Counted from the stretch's first letter, positions 21,876-30,267 are shown. The stretch is DNA of 30,512 nt from Candidatus Woesearchaeota archaeon (GCA_003561825.1 PWVO01000017.1:1-30512), one strand, 5' to 3'. Translations and numbers: made by a program. The notes: a model not told the origin generated them from the sequence alone.

Positions 21876-22051
21876 CCGGGCGTAGTAGTTTTTAGTTTTA
21901 ATGTTTCAAGGTTTTTAGGTTTTAAGGTTTAAAGCGTCGTAATAAGATATATACTGTCGCGTTGCGAGTTACTATATATTATATTACGAGGCTTTAAGGA
22001 TTAAAAGTTACAAAGATTCAAAGATTTAAATTATAAACTACTACGCCCCGG
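21876..22051. other. Giant imperfect inverted repeat (about 176 nt)
   Basis: The outer arms CCGGGCGTAGTAGTTT (21876-21891) and AAACTACTACGCCCCGG (22035-22051) pair except for one bulged base. The inner AT-rich parts pair with many G-U pairs, and CGTAATA (21938-21944) pairs with TATTACG (21982-21988). TCGC/GCGA closes the tip. No gene lies inside. It may be a bidirectional transcription stop, a double-stranded RNA, an origin or a non-autonomous mobile element. Confidence 0.6.
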
Positions 22052-22220
22052 ACCCAGTTCATACTACATGACACATGTCACATAGCGCCGTAACGCACGA
22101 GGTAGCTTTCTAACAGGGGCATTTTGCTACATACAATGCGCTATCTAAATCCAACACTCGTCGCTTAGAACGCCACCTAACGCAATCTAAGCCCATTCTA
22201 GAACACAGGTAGGCCCATAT
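22052..22220 (+). promoter_or_regulatory. Gene-free interval with a variant operator box before the VWA gene
   Basis: TGACACATGTCA (22069-22080) differs at one base from the box of the other promoters. TACAAT (22132-22137) may be a weak -10, 51 bp further on; no TACGTA lies 17 bp before it. So this may be a weaker member of the same regulon. Nothing else stands out in the remaining sequence. Confidence 0.4.
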
Positions 22221-23369
22221 ATGACAACACTAACCGAACCCTTAGCAACCAACGTATCCAAAGCCAAAGTTGTACTACTCCGCAGATTTCCGTTCTTCGG
22301 ACATCTTGCTCTTTCTGCACCGGTGCGAGAATCTACATTAGTGTCAACCGCCGGTGTCAGTGGAACTACTATATACATCAATCCAAATTTATTTAATGAT
22401 GCCAGTATACAAGATCAAGTATTTCTTCTAGCACACGAGCTACTACATCTTGCACTACAGCATCAGCCCAGAAAAGGCTGGCGCGAGAAAGTCAAATGGA
22501 ACCTGGCATGCGATATAGTAGTAAACGATATCATCGAAAGCCAGGGTATGCACGTCATGCAATATGCAGTAACTAAACATACCATGTTTGGTGATACTCA
22601 AAGCTCGCTTACTGACGTAGGAATAAACATGGAAGAGCTAAACGCCGAGACCATTTATTCTATGATATCAGGATTTGAAAACATGAATGGACAGCTCGAA
22701 GAGAGTTTTACTGCTCAAGACTTGGTAGACGAGATGGAGGGCGAAAGCGGCGAAAAAATAAATTGGGACTTCCAAATTAAAGCTGCCGCAAAACATGCAC
22801 GATTATCATATGGCGACATGCCAGGATGGATAGAACGCAAGATAGGAATTACGAAACCAAAGCTCGATTGGATTAGTATCCTATCATATTTCGTAGGATC
22901 GGTAAACAATCAAGAAAGATCTTACAGAAGATTATCCAAAAGACATCTATGGCGAGATGCTATCATCCCAAGAAACTCTAACTACGATGCCTTCCTAGCA
23001 ATAGTAATAGACGCCAGCGGGTCTATCACTCCAAAGACATTAAACATGTTCATAAATGAAATTAACAATACAAGCCTGACAATCAATGTGCCCTTCCGTG
23101 TTATAGTGCATGACACAGCCATAACGCTCGACACAATTATGCAGCCTGGTTCTTGTAACATACGATCCATCAAGGGTGGCGGGGGAACAGACTTTATCCC
23201 TGTAATAAACAGCTTAAAAGAAAACCCGCCTGATGGCGTTGTATGGTTAACTGATGGATACGGTAGATACCCAGAAGAACCCCAATTCCCCATCCTATGG
23301 ATTCTTACCAAGCGACATTACGAGCCACCATACGGATGGTCAGTAGTGCTAGATGATGTACGCATATGA
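22221..23369 (+). CDS. HELLH metallopeptidase-like plus VWA-domain protein (DUF2201 type), MoxR partner (382 aa)
   Basis: The N-terminal half has AHELLHLALQH (zinc motif HExxH, 72-76) with following WNLACDIVVN. The C-terminal half is a VWA-like domain with the metal-dependent adhesion motif DASGS (264-268), GGGGTDF and WLTDGYG. This is the layout of DUF2201 proteins, which are usually encoded with a MoxR ATPase, here at 19566. The pair probably assembles or remodels a phage or host complex. ATG 22221 has only a weak SD (AGGTAGG). An operator box lies in its stop codon (23367). Confidence 0.8.
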   Translation: MTTLTEPLATNVSKAKVVLLRRFPFFGHLALSAPVRESTLVSTAGVSGTTIYINPNLFNDASIQDQVFLLAHELLHLALQHQPRKGWREKVKWNLACDIVVNDIIESQGMHVMQYAVTKHTMFGDTQSSLTDVGINMEELNAETIYSMISGFENMNGQLEESFTAQDLVDEMEGESGEKINWDFQIKAAAKHARLSYGDMPGWIERKIGITKPKLDWISILSYFVGSVNNQERSYRRLSKRHLWRDAIIPRNSNYDAFLAIVIDASGSITPKTLNMFINEINNTSLTINVPFRVIVHDTAITLDTIMQPGSCNIRSIKGGGGTDFIPVINSLKENPPDGVVWLTDGYGRYPEEPQFPILWILTKRHYEPPYGWSVVLDDVRI

Positions 23370-23454
23370 CATTTGTCACGCAAAAACACATGACATTTGT
23401 CACGCCGAAAAGTGACGTATACGACTACGTAAAACACTATACATACCTTATAAT
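23367..23454 (+). promoter_or_regulatory. Promoter with two TGACATTTGTCA boxes (methylase/reductase operon)
   Basis: The same palindrome read on the other strand (TGACATTTGTCA) stands at 23367-23378 and 23391-23402. The first contains the TGA stop of the VWA gene. TACGTA (23426-23431) lies exactly 17 bp before TATAAT (23449-23454), as at 19479-19507. Gap between nearest box and TACGTA is 23 bp in both. Confidence 0.75.
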
Positions 23455-23498
23455 AGAGCCACACCTTTGAACACGAACCCTCTCTAAAGGAGAAAAAG

Positions 23499-23969
23499 AT
23501 GCTTGAAAACATTTGGACAGGACTAAAGAATATTCGGTACTGGCTCCCAGTCATCTGGAGTGATAGAGACTGGGATTATAATTTTCTATTAATAATCCTA
23601 GCGCACAAACTACGCTCTATCCAAGACTTCTTCGAAAGTGACAAAACAATACTCTCTTATGAACACTGTAAAAAAGCAGCGGGCAACGCAAGAGAATGCG
23701 CTATGCTTGCCGAAAGACTTATAGAATACACTTCACAAAATGCAGCATTTGCCGAACATGAAACCAAGTGGGGAAAGTCAGAACTTATTATTGATGATGA
23801 AACACATGAAATACATTTCATATATAAGAGTTTCCCAGACAGAGAGAGTTCTATTAAAGCCTCTAAAGAGCTAAGAGAACTACTTGATAAAGCTCAAGAG
23901 CAAGAAGAAAAAGACAAAAAAGATCTATTCTCTAATCTAAATGAAAACTTATACAGTTGGTGGGATTAA
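23499..23969 (+). CDS. Conserved phage protein with WSDRDWDYN motif (156 aa)
   Basis: AAAGGAG precedes ATG 23499. DRDWDYNFLLIILAHKLRSI followed by a long charged helical region is a pattern I recall in phage proteins of unknown function. It is the first gene of the operon that leads to the methyltransferase and ribonucleotide reductase, so a link to nucleotide metabolism is possible. Confidence 0.65.
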   Translation: MLENIWTGLKNIRYWLPVIWSDRDWDYNFLLIILAHKLRSIQDFFESDKTILSYEHCKKAAGNARECAMLAERLIEYTSQNAAFAEHETKWGKSELIIDDETHEIHFIYKSFPDRESSIKASKELRELLDKAQEQEEKDKKDLFSNLNENLYSWWD

Positions 23970-23972
23970 TAT

Positions 23973-24623
23973 ATGGTGTTGTTATATAACGATGATTGTA
24001 CTGATATACTAAGACATATGGAAGATAATAGCTTAGATATAATTTTAACAGATCCTCCATACGGAATAGAATATTTAAGTAATCATTATAAAGATGGCAA
24101 CCCCTTTTCAGAAATAATAGGCGACGACGAGTTTCCTGCATATTTAATACCAGAGTTTAAGAGGATAGCAAAGAAAGCAGTATTTGTATTTTGTCGATGG
24201 GATAACTTGATAGAAACAGAAGGGCTAGAAAAACCTAAATCCTTTATTGTTTGGGTGAAAAACAATTGGGGAATGGGAGATTTGCAGCACGAATTTGGAA
24301 GAATGTGGGAAGGGATACTTTTTTATCCCTGTGAAGAACACGAGTTCGAAAAAAGATTACCAGATGCAATCCATTGCGACAGAGTTCCAGCAAGCCAGTT
24401 AGTACACCCAACACAAAAACCCGTACCATTGTTAGAGCAATTAATACGTAACAATTCAAAACCAGGAGACACGGTGCTAGATCCGTTTATGGGGTCGGGA
24501 AGCACAGGTGTAGCATGTGTACGGTCTGGCAGAAACTTTATCGGAATAGAAATAGATGAAACCTACTTTGATACAGCCGAAAAAGAAATTAAGAAAGCAC
24601 AAAACCAATTGAGTCTACTATGA
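23973..24623 (+). CDS. DNA methyltransferase, DPPY type, second copy (216 aa)
   Basis: DPPY (27-30), HPTQKP (145-150) and DPFMGSGSTG (170-179) are the motifs of a beta-class N6-adenine or N4-cytosine methylase. It is shorter than and different from the methylase at 20620, so the two probably have different targets. ATG 23973 follows the previous stop by 3 nt; SD weak. TGA overlaps the next ATG. Confidence 0.85.
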   Translation: MVLLYNDDCTDILRHMEDNSLDIILTDPPYGIEYLSNHYKDGNPFSEIIGDDEFPAYLIPEFKRIAKKAVFVFCRWDNLIETEGLEKPKSFIVWVKNNWGMGDLQHEFGRMWEGILFYPCEEHEFEKRLPDAIHCDRVPASQLVHPTQKPVPLLEQLIRNNSKPGDTVLDPFMGSGSTGVACVRSGRNFIGIEIDETYFDTAEKEIKKAQNQLSLL

Positions 24624-24895
24624 TTTACACTATAGGTTACGCAGAACATTACGAGAAACAATTTAAAGAAAGCGAAGCACAAGGCAAACCTCTCATAAAA
24701 ATAGGGCGCACCATAGATTACAATGGCGGGTCTGTCTGGCGCACACGCGAAGAAGCACAAAGCTACTTAGACGGACGGGGCATGCATGAATACTCTGTAT
24801 ACGGAGTCCTGGCTGATTGGGACAGGGATACAGAAGGAAACAAATATCATTCATTCAATAATTTATTAGTTAATTCGGAGTTAGTAAAGATTTAA
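24620..24895 (+). CDS. Conserved small phage protein (91 aa)
   Basis: ATGA overlaps the methylase stop. The sequence IYTIGYAEHYEKQF, then WRTREEAQSYLD and YSVYGVLADWDRDT, is a pattern I have seen in several phage proteins without function. It ends with TAATG joined to the ribonucleotide reductase, which suggests coupled expression. Confidence 0.65.
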   Translation: MIYTIGYAEHYEKQFKESEAQGKPLIKIGRTIDYNGGSVWRTREEAQSYLDGRGMHEYSVYGVLADWDRDTEGNKYHSFNNLLVNSELVKI

Positions 24896-27800
24896 TGTTA
24901 ACAGGAAACCAAAAAGAGGTATTTACAAGAAGATACGTTAGGAAAGACGCACAAGGAAATCCTATAGAAACAGTAGAAGATGTATTCCACAGAGTCGCAC
25001 TCAACGTAGGTATAGTAGAAAGACAGTGGCACGACGACAATGAAGTAGAAAAAACAATTAAAGACTTCGAGTCCATGCTATCCGACATGGAATTCCTCCC
25101 CAATTCCCCAACGTGGACAGGCGCAGGGACTCCACTAGGTTTACTTTCAGCATGCTTTGTGCTTCCAGTAGAAGACGACATGGGACGCAAGCGCGGTGGC
25201 ATCTTTGACACGCTTAAAGATATGGCATTAATATTCCAGACCGGAGGAGGTATAGGACTATCATTAAGCAAGCTACGACCAGATGGTGCATACATCAGCA
25301 CGTCAGGCGGTAAGGCTACAGGGCCAGTAGGATTTCTAAAAGTATTCGATAAAGCATCAGAAGTGATTTCGCAGGGAGGATGCTTAACACCAGATACTCT
25401 AGTATTTACTGATAAGGGCATGCTACGCCTTGACGAGATCATTCCTAACCCTAAAGAGGGATGGGGCAATCACAGTATAAAGGTTGCCACTGATGAAGGT
25501 GTAAAACGATCTCCAGCATTCTATAACAATGGTATATCCAAGACCCTCAAAGTTTACACCAATTCGGGTATCAGTATCGCGGGAACGCCAGACCACAAAG
25601 TCAAATTGATGACTAAAAACGGTCTCCTGTGGAAAGAGATAAAGCATCTGCAAAAGGGCGATTACATAGCGATAAAGCTGGGAGAGCACACAGGGCACAA
25701 GCAAGAGCTAGATCATCCAACTATAACTCACCACAACCAAATCGAGCCCACCTTCCCAAATACACTGAACAAAGACCTAGCATTCTTTCTAGGCTACTTA
25801 ACCGGAAATGGATTCGTCGCATCTAATGAAGGTGATTACAGAGTGGGTGTCACAGTTCCTCATAAATCATACCTAATGAAAGAGATGCCACGGCTTATAA
25901 CATCCCTGTTCAGCGTACCAGTCTATCGCAGTGTGGACAAGGGCAATAGCTCCACAACCCTTATCGTTCACAATCGTGCTCTCAAAGAGTTTCTTGAAAT
26001 GAATGACTTGGATAAAAAGGACAGTCTCACAGCCCGCATCCCCAAGAAGATACGCATGAGTCCAAAGAGTATCTTAGGTGTATACCTGCAAGGACTGTTT
26101 GAAGCTGACGGGTCTTTATGTCATGGATACCCACAGCTAAATACATCGTCACACAGACTTGCCAATGAGATAGCTACAATGCTAATTGGCCTCGGGTGCC
26201 CCGTAAACATCAGGGCTCGCCAGCCATCTAAAAACCGTTGGGGTGACAGTACATCCTATTTTGTTAGGCCGAAATCACACATTGGACTTAATTCTTACAG
26301 AAAGTATGTTCCCTGCCACAAAGAATCACGTTTTATGGCAGTCGAGGATCATAAGCCAGATCTCTCCAGAGAGCAGTCTTACCGCCTGCCATATCCGAAT
26401 CAGTGGATAGGTAAAGTCCTAAACCTGGTAACACGAAAAGAGTACCCACGTCTTAGAAAGAGTTTGCTGCGGTACAGAAGGGGCAGTAGAAACCTTACTG
26501 TATCTGCATATAAGTCGCTGTCGCAAGACTATGAGGTCTTTAGAAATAACGCAATGCCAGTAGATAATATCTGGTTTGTTGAGGTTACAAAAGTGGAGCC
26601 CGCTGGCGAGTCACTGACACTAGATCTGGAGGTTGAAGACAATCATACGTATTTAGCCAATGGCATCATAACACATAACCCTCGCCGGGGCGCTGGCATG
26701 GCAGTACTCCGTTACGACCATCCTGACATCTTAGATTTTATCACTTGCAAACAGTCCGAAAACGACATCACAAACTTTAACATTTCAGTAGCAGTAGACA
26801 ATGATTTCATGACAGCGGTTAAAGAAGACTTAGAGATAGCATTAATAAACCCCCAGGACGGTAAGGTCTGGGATAATATCAGTGCTAGATCTATAATGAA
26901 CGCTATAACCTCTAATGCTGTCAACAATGGCGAACCAGGGCTTTTATTTTTAGACAGAGCAAATGAAGACAACCCATGCCCGTCACTAGGCAGTTATCAT
27001 GCTACAAACCCTTGCGGTGAGCAGTTTCTCAAACCCTATCAAAACTGCTGCTTAGGTACAATCAACTTAGTCAAACATCTCGACTCGAACAACAAAATAA
27101 ATTACGAGAAACTAAACAGAACAATTAAGCTAGGAGTCCGCTTTCTCGACGATGTTATTGACGCTAACAAATACATCAAATCCATACCCGAACTAGAAGA
27201 GAAAGCAAAGGAAACACGCAGAATCGGCCTCGGTATCACAGGACTTGCAGACGTTCTTTACCTTAACAATATAAGATATGGCAGTGAAGAAGCTGTAAGT
27301 TTTATAACGAATTTAATGATGGATATAAGAGCTACAGCAATAGAGACGAGTGTTGAGTTAGCACAAGTACGAGGGCCATTTCCTGCATTTGAAGAAAGTA
27401 TATACGTAACAGATGAATGGTATAAAAACATCAACAAAAAAGGCCCTTTTGAATACTTAAGATCTCATTTTACGAAAATAGGAATCCGTAATGCCACACA
27501 GCTCACAATAGCCCCGACAGGAACGAGGTCAACTATCGCTGGTGTAGAAGGTTATGGATGCGAACCTGTATTTGCCCTTGCATACACCAGAATGCTAGTA
27601 GAACGAGAAGGCGACGTAGAACTCCAATATACTAGCCCATTGTTTAAGCAAGCATTAATTGATGAAGGCATAGAAGGAAATGAGTTAGAACGCATCCTCA
27701 ACGACGTTTCCAAGACTGGCAGCTGTCAAGGCGTAGAAGGCATACCTCAACACATCAAAGATGTTTATGTTGTATCACGCGATATAACTCCTAAAGAACA

Positions 27801-28500
27801 TGTAGACATGCAGGCTGCAGCACAATCGTGGATAGATAGCAGTATATCGAAGACTATCAACTGTCCCGAAGGTACAACAAAAGAAGATATAGAAGAAATA
27901 TTTAATTACGCTTGGCAAAAGAGATGCAAGGGGATTACCGTTTACGTAGCCAACTCGAGAGAAAAAACAGTGCTACAAACAAATAACGAAAAAGACGAAG
28001 GCCCCATAAATAACGTCGAAACACTATACGAACGTCCATTAGAGCTTACTGGAAAAACTATACGCCAACCAACACCATTAGGTACAGCTTTCGTTACACT
28101 AAACTACAATGAAGAAGACGAACCATTCGAGGTCTTCGTAAACATTGGTCGCGCAGGTTCTGACGTATCCGCTGTCGCCGAAGGACTTGGCCGACTAATA
28201 TCCCTTATCCTAAGAATCCCGCCAAACATGGATTCCAAGTCAAGACTCAAGCACGTCGTAGAACAGCTGAAAGGCATAGGCGGTGGAAACCCATTAGGAT
28301 TCGGCAAGAACCGCATCAGAAGCCTGCCTGATGGTGTAGCAGAGGTCTTAGGGAAACAACTAGGTATTATCGACTACAACGGTTGTGGGTGCGACGAGAC
28401 ATTAGAAACACTAGACCTTTGCCCAGAATGCGGCAACGCTTCACTAATAACATCAGAGGGATGTAGCCACTGTAAGCTATGCGGATTTAACAAGTGCTAA
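24895..28500 (+). CDS. nrdJ: Class II (adenosylcobalamin) ribonucleoside reductase containing an intein (1201 aa)
   Basis: Without the intein the enzyme is 768 residues, usual for NrdJ. It reduces ribonucleotides to deoxyribonucleotides for phage DNA synthesis. SACFVLP holds the first redox Cys (C87). NPCGE at 704-709 gives the radical-site Asn, Cys and Glu (N705, C707, E709), and NCCLGTINL the partner Cys. IAPTGTRSTIAGVEG and the Cys-rich end (last 26 residues, CPECG to CGFNKC) are typical of NrdJ. Residues 163-595 are an intein in the conserved GG/RRGA loop. It lies in an operator-controlled operon. No R2 subunit is seen, as expected for class II. Confidence 0.9.
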   Translation: MLTGNQKEVFTRRYVRKDAQGNPIETVEDVFHRVALNVGIVERQWHDDNEVEKTIKDFESMLSDMEFLPNSPTWTGAGTPLGLLSACFVLPVEDDMGRKRGGIFDTLKDMALIFQTGGGIGLSLSKLRPDGAYISTSGGKATGPVGFLKVFDKASEVISQGGCLTPDTLVFTDKGMLRLDEIIPNPKEGWGNHSIKVATDEGVKRSPAFYNNGISKTLKVYTNSGISIAGTPDHKVKLMTKNGLLWKEIKHLQKGDYIAIKLGEHTGHKQELDHPTITHHNQIEPTFPNTLNKDLAFFLGYLTGNGFVASNEGDYRVGVTVPHKSYLMKEMPRLITSLFSVPVYRSVDKGNSSTTLIVHNRALKEFLEMNDLDKKDSLTARIPKKIRMSPKSILGVYLQGLFEADGSLCHGYPQLNTSSHRLANEIATMLIGLGCPVNIRARQPSKNRWGDSTSYFVRPKSHIGLNSYRKYVPCHKESRFMAVEDHKPDLSREQSYRLPYPNQWIGKVLNLVTRKEYPRLRKSLLRYRRGSRNLTVSAYKSLSQDYEVFRNNAMPVDNIWFVEVTKVEPAGESLTLDLEVEDNHTYLANGIITHNPRRGAGMAVLRYDHPDILDFITCKQSENDITNFNISVAVDNDFMTAVKEDLEIALINPQDGKVWDNISARSIMNAITSNAVNNGEPGLLFLDRANEDNPCPSLGSYHATNPCGEQFLKPYQNCCLGTINLVKHLDSNNKINYEKLNRTIKLGVRFLDDVIDANKYIKSIPELEEKAKETRRIGLGITGLADVLYLNNIRYGSEEAVSFITNLMMDIRATAIETSVELAQVRGPFPAFEESIYVTDEWYKNINKKGPFEYLRSHFTKIGIRNATQLTIAPTGTRSTIAGVEGYGCEPVFALAYTRMLVEREGDVELQYTSPLFKQALIDEGIEGNELERILNDVSKTGSCQGVEGIPQHIKDVYVVSRDITPKEHVDMQAAAQSWIDSSISKTINCPEGTTKEDIEEIFNYAWQKRCKGITVYVANSREKTVLQTNNEKDEGPINNVETLYERPLELTGKTIRQPTPLGTAFVTLNYNEEDEPFEVFVNIGRAGSDVSAVAEGLGRLISLILRIPPNMDSKSRLKHVVEQLKGIGGGNPLGFGKNRIRSLPDGVAEVLGKQLGIIDYNGCGCDETLETLDLCPECGNASLITSEGCSHCKLCGFNKC
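25381..26679 (+). mobile_element. Intein with LAGLIDADG endonuclease in the reductase (433 aa)
   Basis: It starts with Cys (CLTPDTLV) after QGG and ends with ITHN, the usual splice-junction residues. GTPDHKV is splicing block B. DLAFFLGYLTGNGF and GVYLQGLFEADGSL are the two LAGLIDADG motifs. The first has Asn (N305) where the catalytic Asp is expected; the second keeps D405. The residue after the intein is Pro, not Cys, Ser or Thr. Codon use seems richer in C at third positions than in the reductase, as for a mobile element. Confidence 0.85.
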
Positions 28501-28512
28501 AGGAAAAACAAA

Positions 28513-28884
28513 TTGAAACCAAAAGAATGTAATACGATTATGAAGCAGTTCCATGATCTTGAGAAAGAGATAGCTTCAACAAAAGGATTAGAGTACGCGA
28601 GCGATCAAGACAGATTACAGAACTTTAAGATTATAGCAGACCTAATCAACAAAGCGGTTCCATTACATACCCAATGTCCTTCATGTAAGAGGCAGATAGA
28701 ATTCAAGATTACGCCATTAATAGTACTAGCCATCTATTATATGAAGCACACGTTGGCATTTCTAGATTTCATAGGGCGTGGAAACTCACTGTCCGAAAGT
28801 CTAAAGAGTCGCGTCCTAGACATCCGAGTTTACTCTATGTTAGCATATTGCTTAGCGAGGGAGCATGAGCAAGATAACGATTAG
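28513..28884 (+). CDS. Conserved phage protein with KG-EYAS-RLQNF pattern (123 aa), TTG start
   Basis: AAAGGAAAA lies 9 nt before TTG 28513; an ATG at 28540 is the alternative. EIASTKGLEYASDQDRLQNF followed by CPSC is a pattern I recall in phage proteins linked with nucleotide modification or metabolism. Here it follows the reductase by 12 nt, so a role in nucleotide metabolism is plausible but not shown. Confidence 0.6.
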   Translation: MKPKECNTIMKQFHDLEKEIASTKGLEYASDQDRLQNFKIIADLINKAVPLHTQCPSCKRQIEFKITPLIVLAIYYMKHTLAFLDFIGRGNSLSESLKSRVLDIRVYSMLAYCLAREHEQDND

Positions 28885-29047
28885 TGAGTTTGCACAAGAC
28901 CTATATAACGATATTACGATATTCAAAATAATGATAGTTAAGAACAATGAGTATGACGCAAATGTAAAAAAGGCTAGACATCATTGGATGGACGAGTTCC
29001 TTTCCTCTATCGAGTGGCTAGACATAGACGAAGACGAAAATGGATGA
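28865..29047 (+). CDS. Small acidic helical protein (60 aa)
   Basis: ATG 28865 lies inside the end of the preceding gene behind GAGGGAG. The product is helical with an acidic tail (SIEWLDIDEDENG). It overlaps the nuclease gene by 8 nt. Not recognised. Confidence 0.6.
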   Translation: MSKITISEFAQDLYNDITIFKIMIVKNNEYDANVKKARHHWMDEFLSSIEWLDIDEDENG

Positions 29048-29567
29048 AGCGATAGTACGTGCAAAGATAACCAGGATGCTAAAAGACAGCAATCACGTAA
29101 GCATCACACAGACTGACGCTGCTAAATGCCCACAATGCGGGAGGATCATATACCCAGCACCTGGTAGGCCTGATGTGATATGCGACCCGAAGTTTGTCAT
29201 AGAGGTAAAAACCTTACGACCAAATGAGAAATCCTTCCCTTTCAGTCGTATAGAAGACCATCAGCGCCAATGGCTAACATGGTTTATAACAAACCCAGAA
29301 CGATTTAGTTACTTAGCACTCGGCATCATCCGTGGCCATGGCTCATTTGAAATGCTAGACCATCTATACATCGTGCCCTGGCAAATATGGCTAAGAACTG
29401 AAAAGAAAATCAGAAAGTACCAGAAGTCAATACCCTTTGTAGCAGGGAAAGGATTTAGGAAAGAATTACAAGAAAATAACCTAGACATAAAACATCTATT
29501 TGAACAATACGAACTAAACTTGGACATGGGCCTCATAAGCCCCTTAGTTAAAGGAGAACTAAGATGA
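29040..29567 (+). CDS. PD-(D/E)XK nuclease, Holliday-junction-resolvase-like (175 aa)
   Basis: GRPDV (D45), then FVIEVKT (E55, K57) is the PD-(D/E)XK catalytic core, as in archaeal Hjc-like and phage recombination nucleases. CPQC (30-33) just before it may bind zinc. FSRIEDHQRQWLTWF is the helix that normally follows. It may resolve junctions or cut branched phage DNA. ATG 29040 overlaps the preceding stop; it couples to the next gene by ATGA. Confidence 0.7.
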   Translation: MDEAIVRAKITRMLKDSNHVSITQTDAAKCPQCGRIIYPAPGRPDVICDPKFVIEVKTLRPNEKSFPFSRIEDHQRQWLTWFITNPERFSYLALGIIRGHGSFEMLDHLYIVPWQIWLRTEKKIRKYQKSIPFVAGKGFRKELQENNLDIKHLFEQYELNLDMGLISPLVKGELR

Positions 29568-29971
29568 GTTACACAGCAGAAGAAATCGAAGTAAGACTTA
29601 ATGACGAGGTACAAAAAGCAGAAGCTTATAGAATGATCTATAAACTCCTACGATCCGAATTCCCCAAGACTGTTCCACATAGTGTATCAATGGAATGTAT
29701 TCAGATGTGTCCATACACAGCATTACGGCTCGCAATAAAGTTTGAAGACGAGTGGTATACATCTTGGTCATTCTCAAAAGCAAATCTTTGGGAAGACGAG
29801 TTCAACAAGAGTTTCGGATTAAAATTGTGCCTACACAGATGTATCCGAAACATCGCCAAATACATTGCCGAAGGAAAGAGTAGCGCGCCAATCAGTTACC
29901 TTACCCTACTATCCGAGCACAATCCAGAGGAAGACGACATGATTTCTGTTCACGAAGAGCACAAGTCGTAG
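29564..29971 (+). CDS. Hypothetical protein (135 aa), last gene of the operon
   Basis: ATGA overlap after AAAGGAG (29550 area). Contains MECIQMCPYTALRLAIKFED and a later CLHRCIRNI, Cys residues that may be structural. The end is acidic. Its TAG is directly next to an operator box at 29972, so transcription probably passes to a new promoter here. Not recognised. Confidence 0.6.
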   Translation: MSYTAEEIEVRLNDEVQKAEAYRMIYKLLRSEFPKTVPHSVSMECIQMCPYTALRLAIKFEDEWYTSWSFSKANLWEDEFNKSFGLKLCLHRCIRNIAKYIAEGKSSAPISYLTLLSEHNPEEDDMISVHEEHKS

Positions 29972-30062
29972 TGACAAATGTCACTATAGGTACCACTAAT
30001 GACAAATGTCACGTCAATAGGTGTACTATGCACTGTGCAAGGGGTGGGGATCATGGTATAAT
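29972..30062 (+). promoter_or_regulatory. Promoter with two TGACAAATGTCA boxes (tRNA-like region)
   Basis: Boxes at 29972-29983 and 30000-30011. An extended -10 ATCATGGTATAAT (TATAAT 30057-30062) is identical over 13 nt to that at 19495-19507. The -35 position has TGTGCA rather than TACGTA. Box-to-minus-10 distance is 45 nt (46-47 in the other two). The RNA would begin with the hairpin TAGGCG/CGCCTA (30073-30087). Confidence 0.7.
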
Positions 30063-30093
30063 AGGTGCAAGTTAGGCGATACGCCTAGCTGAG

Positions 30094-30246
30094 TCCAGGG
30101 AAAGTTTCGGGGCCTGCCCCTCAAGAAAGCATGACCCCTTTATTGAACAGACCCCGAAACATTCCGATTGTCAATATTTGCATAACAGCCGGCGATGATC
30201 GGTTATCTGGTTATACATTATTGAGGTTCAAACCCTCGCCCCTGGA
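30094..30246 (+). ncRNA. tRNA-like RNA module 1 (acceptor-like stem and T-arm, no D-arm)
   Basis: TCCAGGG (30094-30100) pairs with CCCTGGA (30240-30246). Before the 3' half stands TGAGG-TTCAAAC-CCTCG (30222-30238), a consensus T-arm. No D-arm exists; instead GTTTCGGGG (30104-30112) pairs perfectly with 30152-30160. CCGATTGTC (30164-30172) pairs with GATGATCGG (30194-30202). It looks partly like a tmRNA tRNA-domain but is too short and has no evident tag frame. Confidence 0.4.
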
Positions 30247-30267
30247 CATAGCAGTAAAAGAAGCAAA

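Noticed and set aside
22982..23311. Open frames on the minus strand opposite the VWA, reductase and ligase genes
   Set aside because: They mirror strong + strand genes, lack SDs and show no domain; they are shadows.
29972..30011. TGACAAATGTCA boxes as intrinsic terminators
   Set aside because: The palindromes are only 12-14 bp without loop or U-tract and recur before promoters, so operator sites fit better.
30094..30246. tmRNA gene
   Set aside because: There is a tRNA-like end without D-arm, but the length is far below a tmRNA and no tag reading frame ending in Ala-Ala is convincing.
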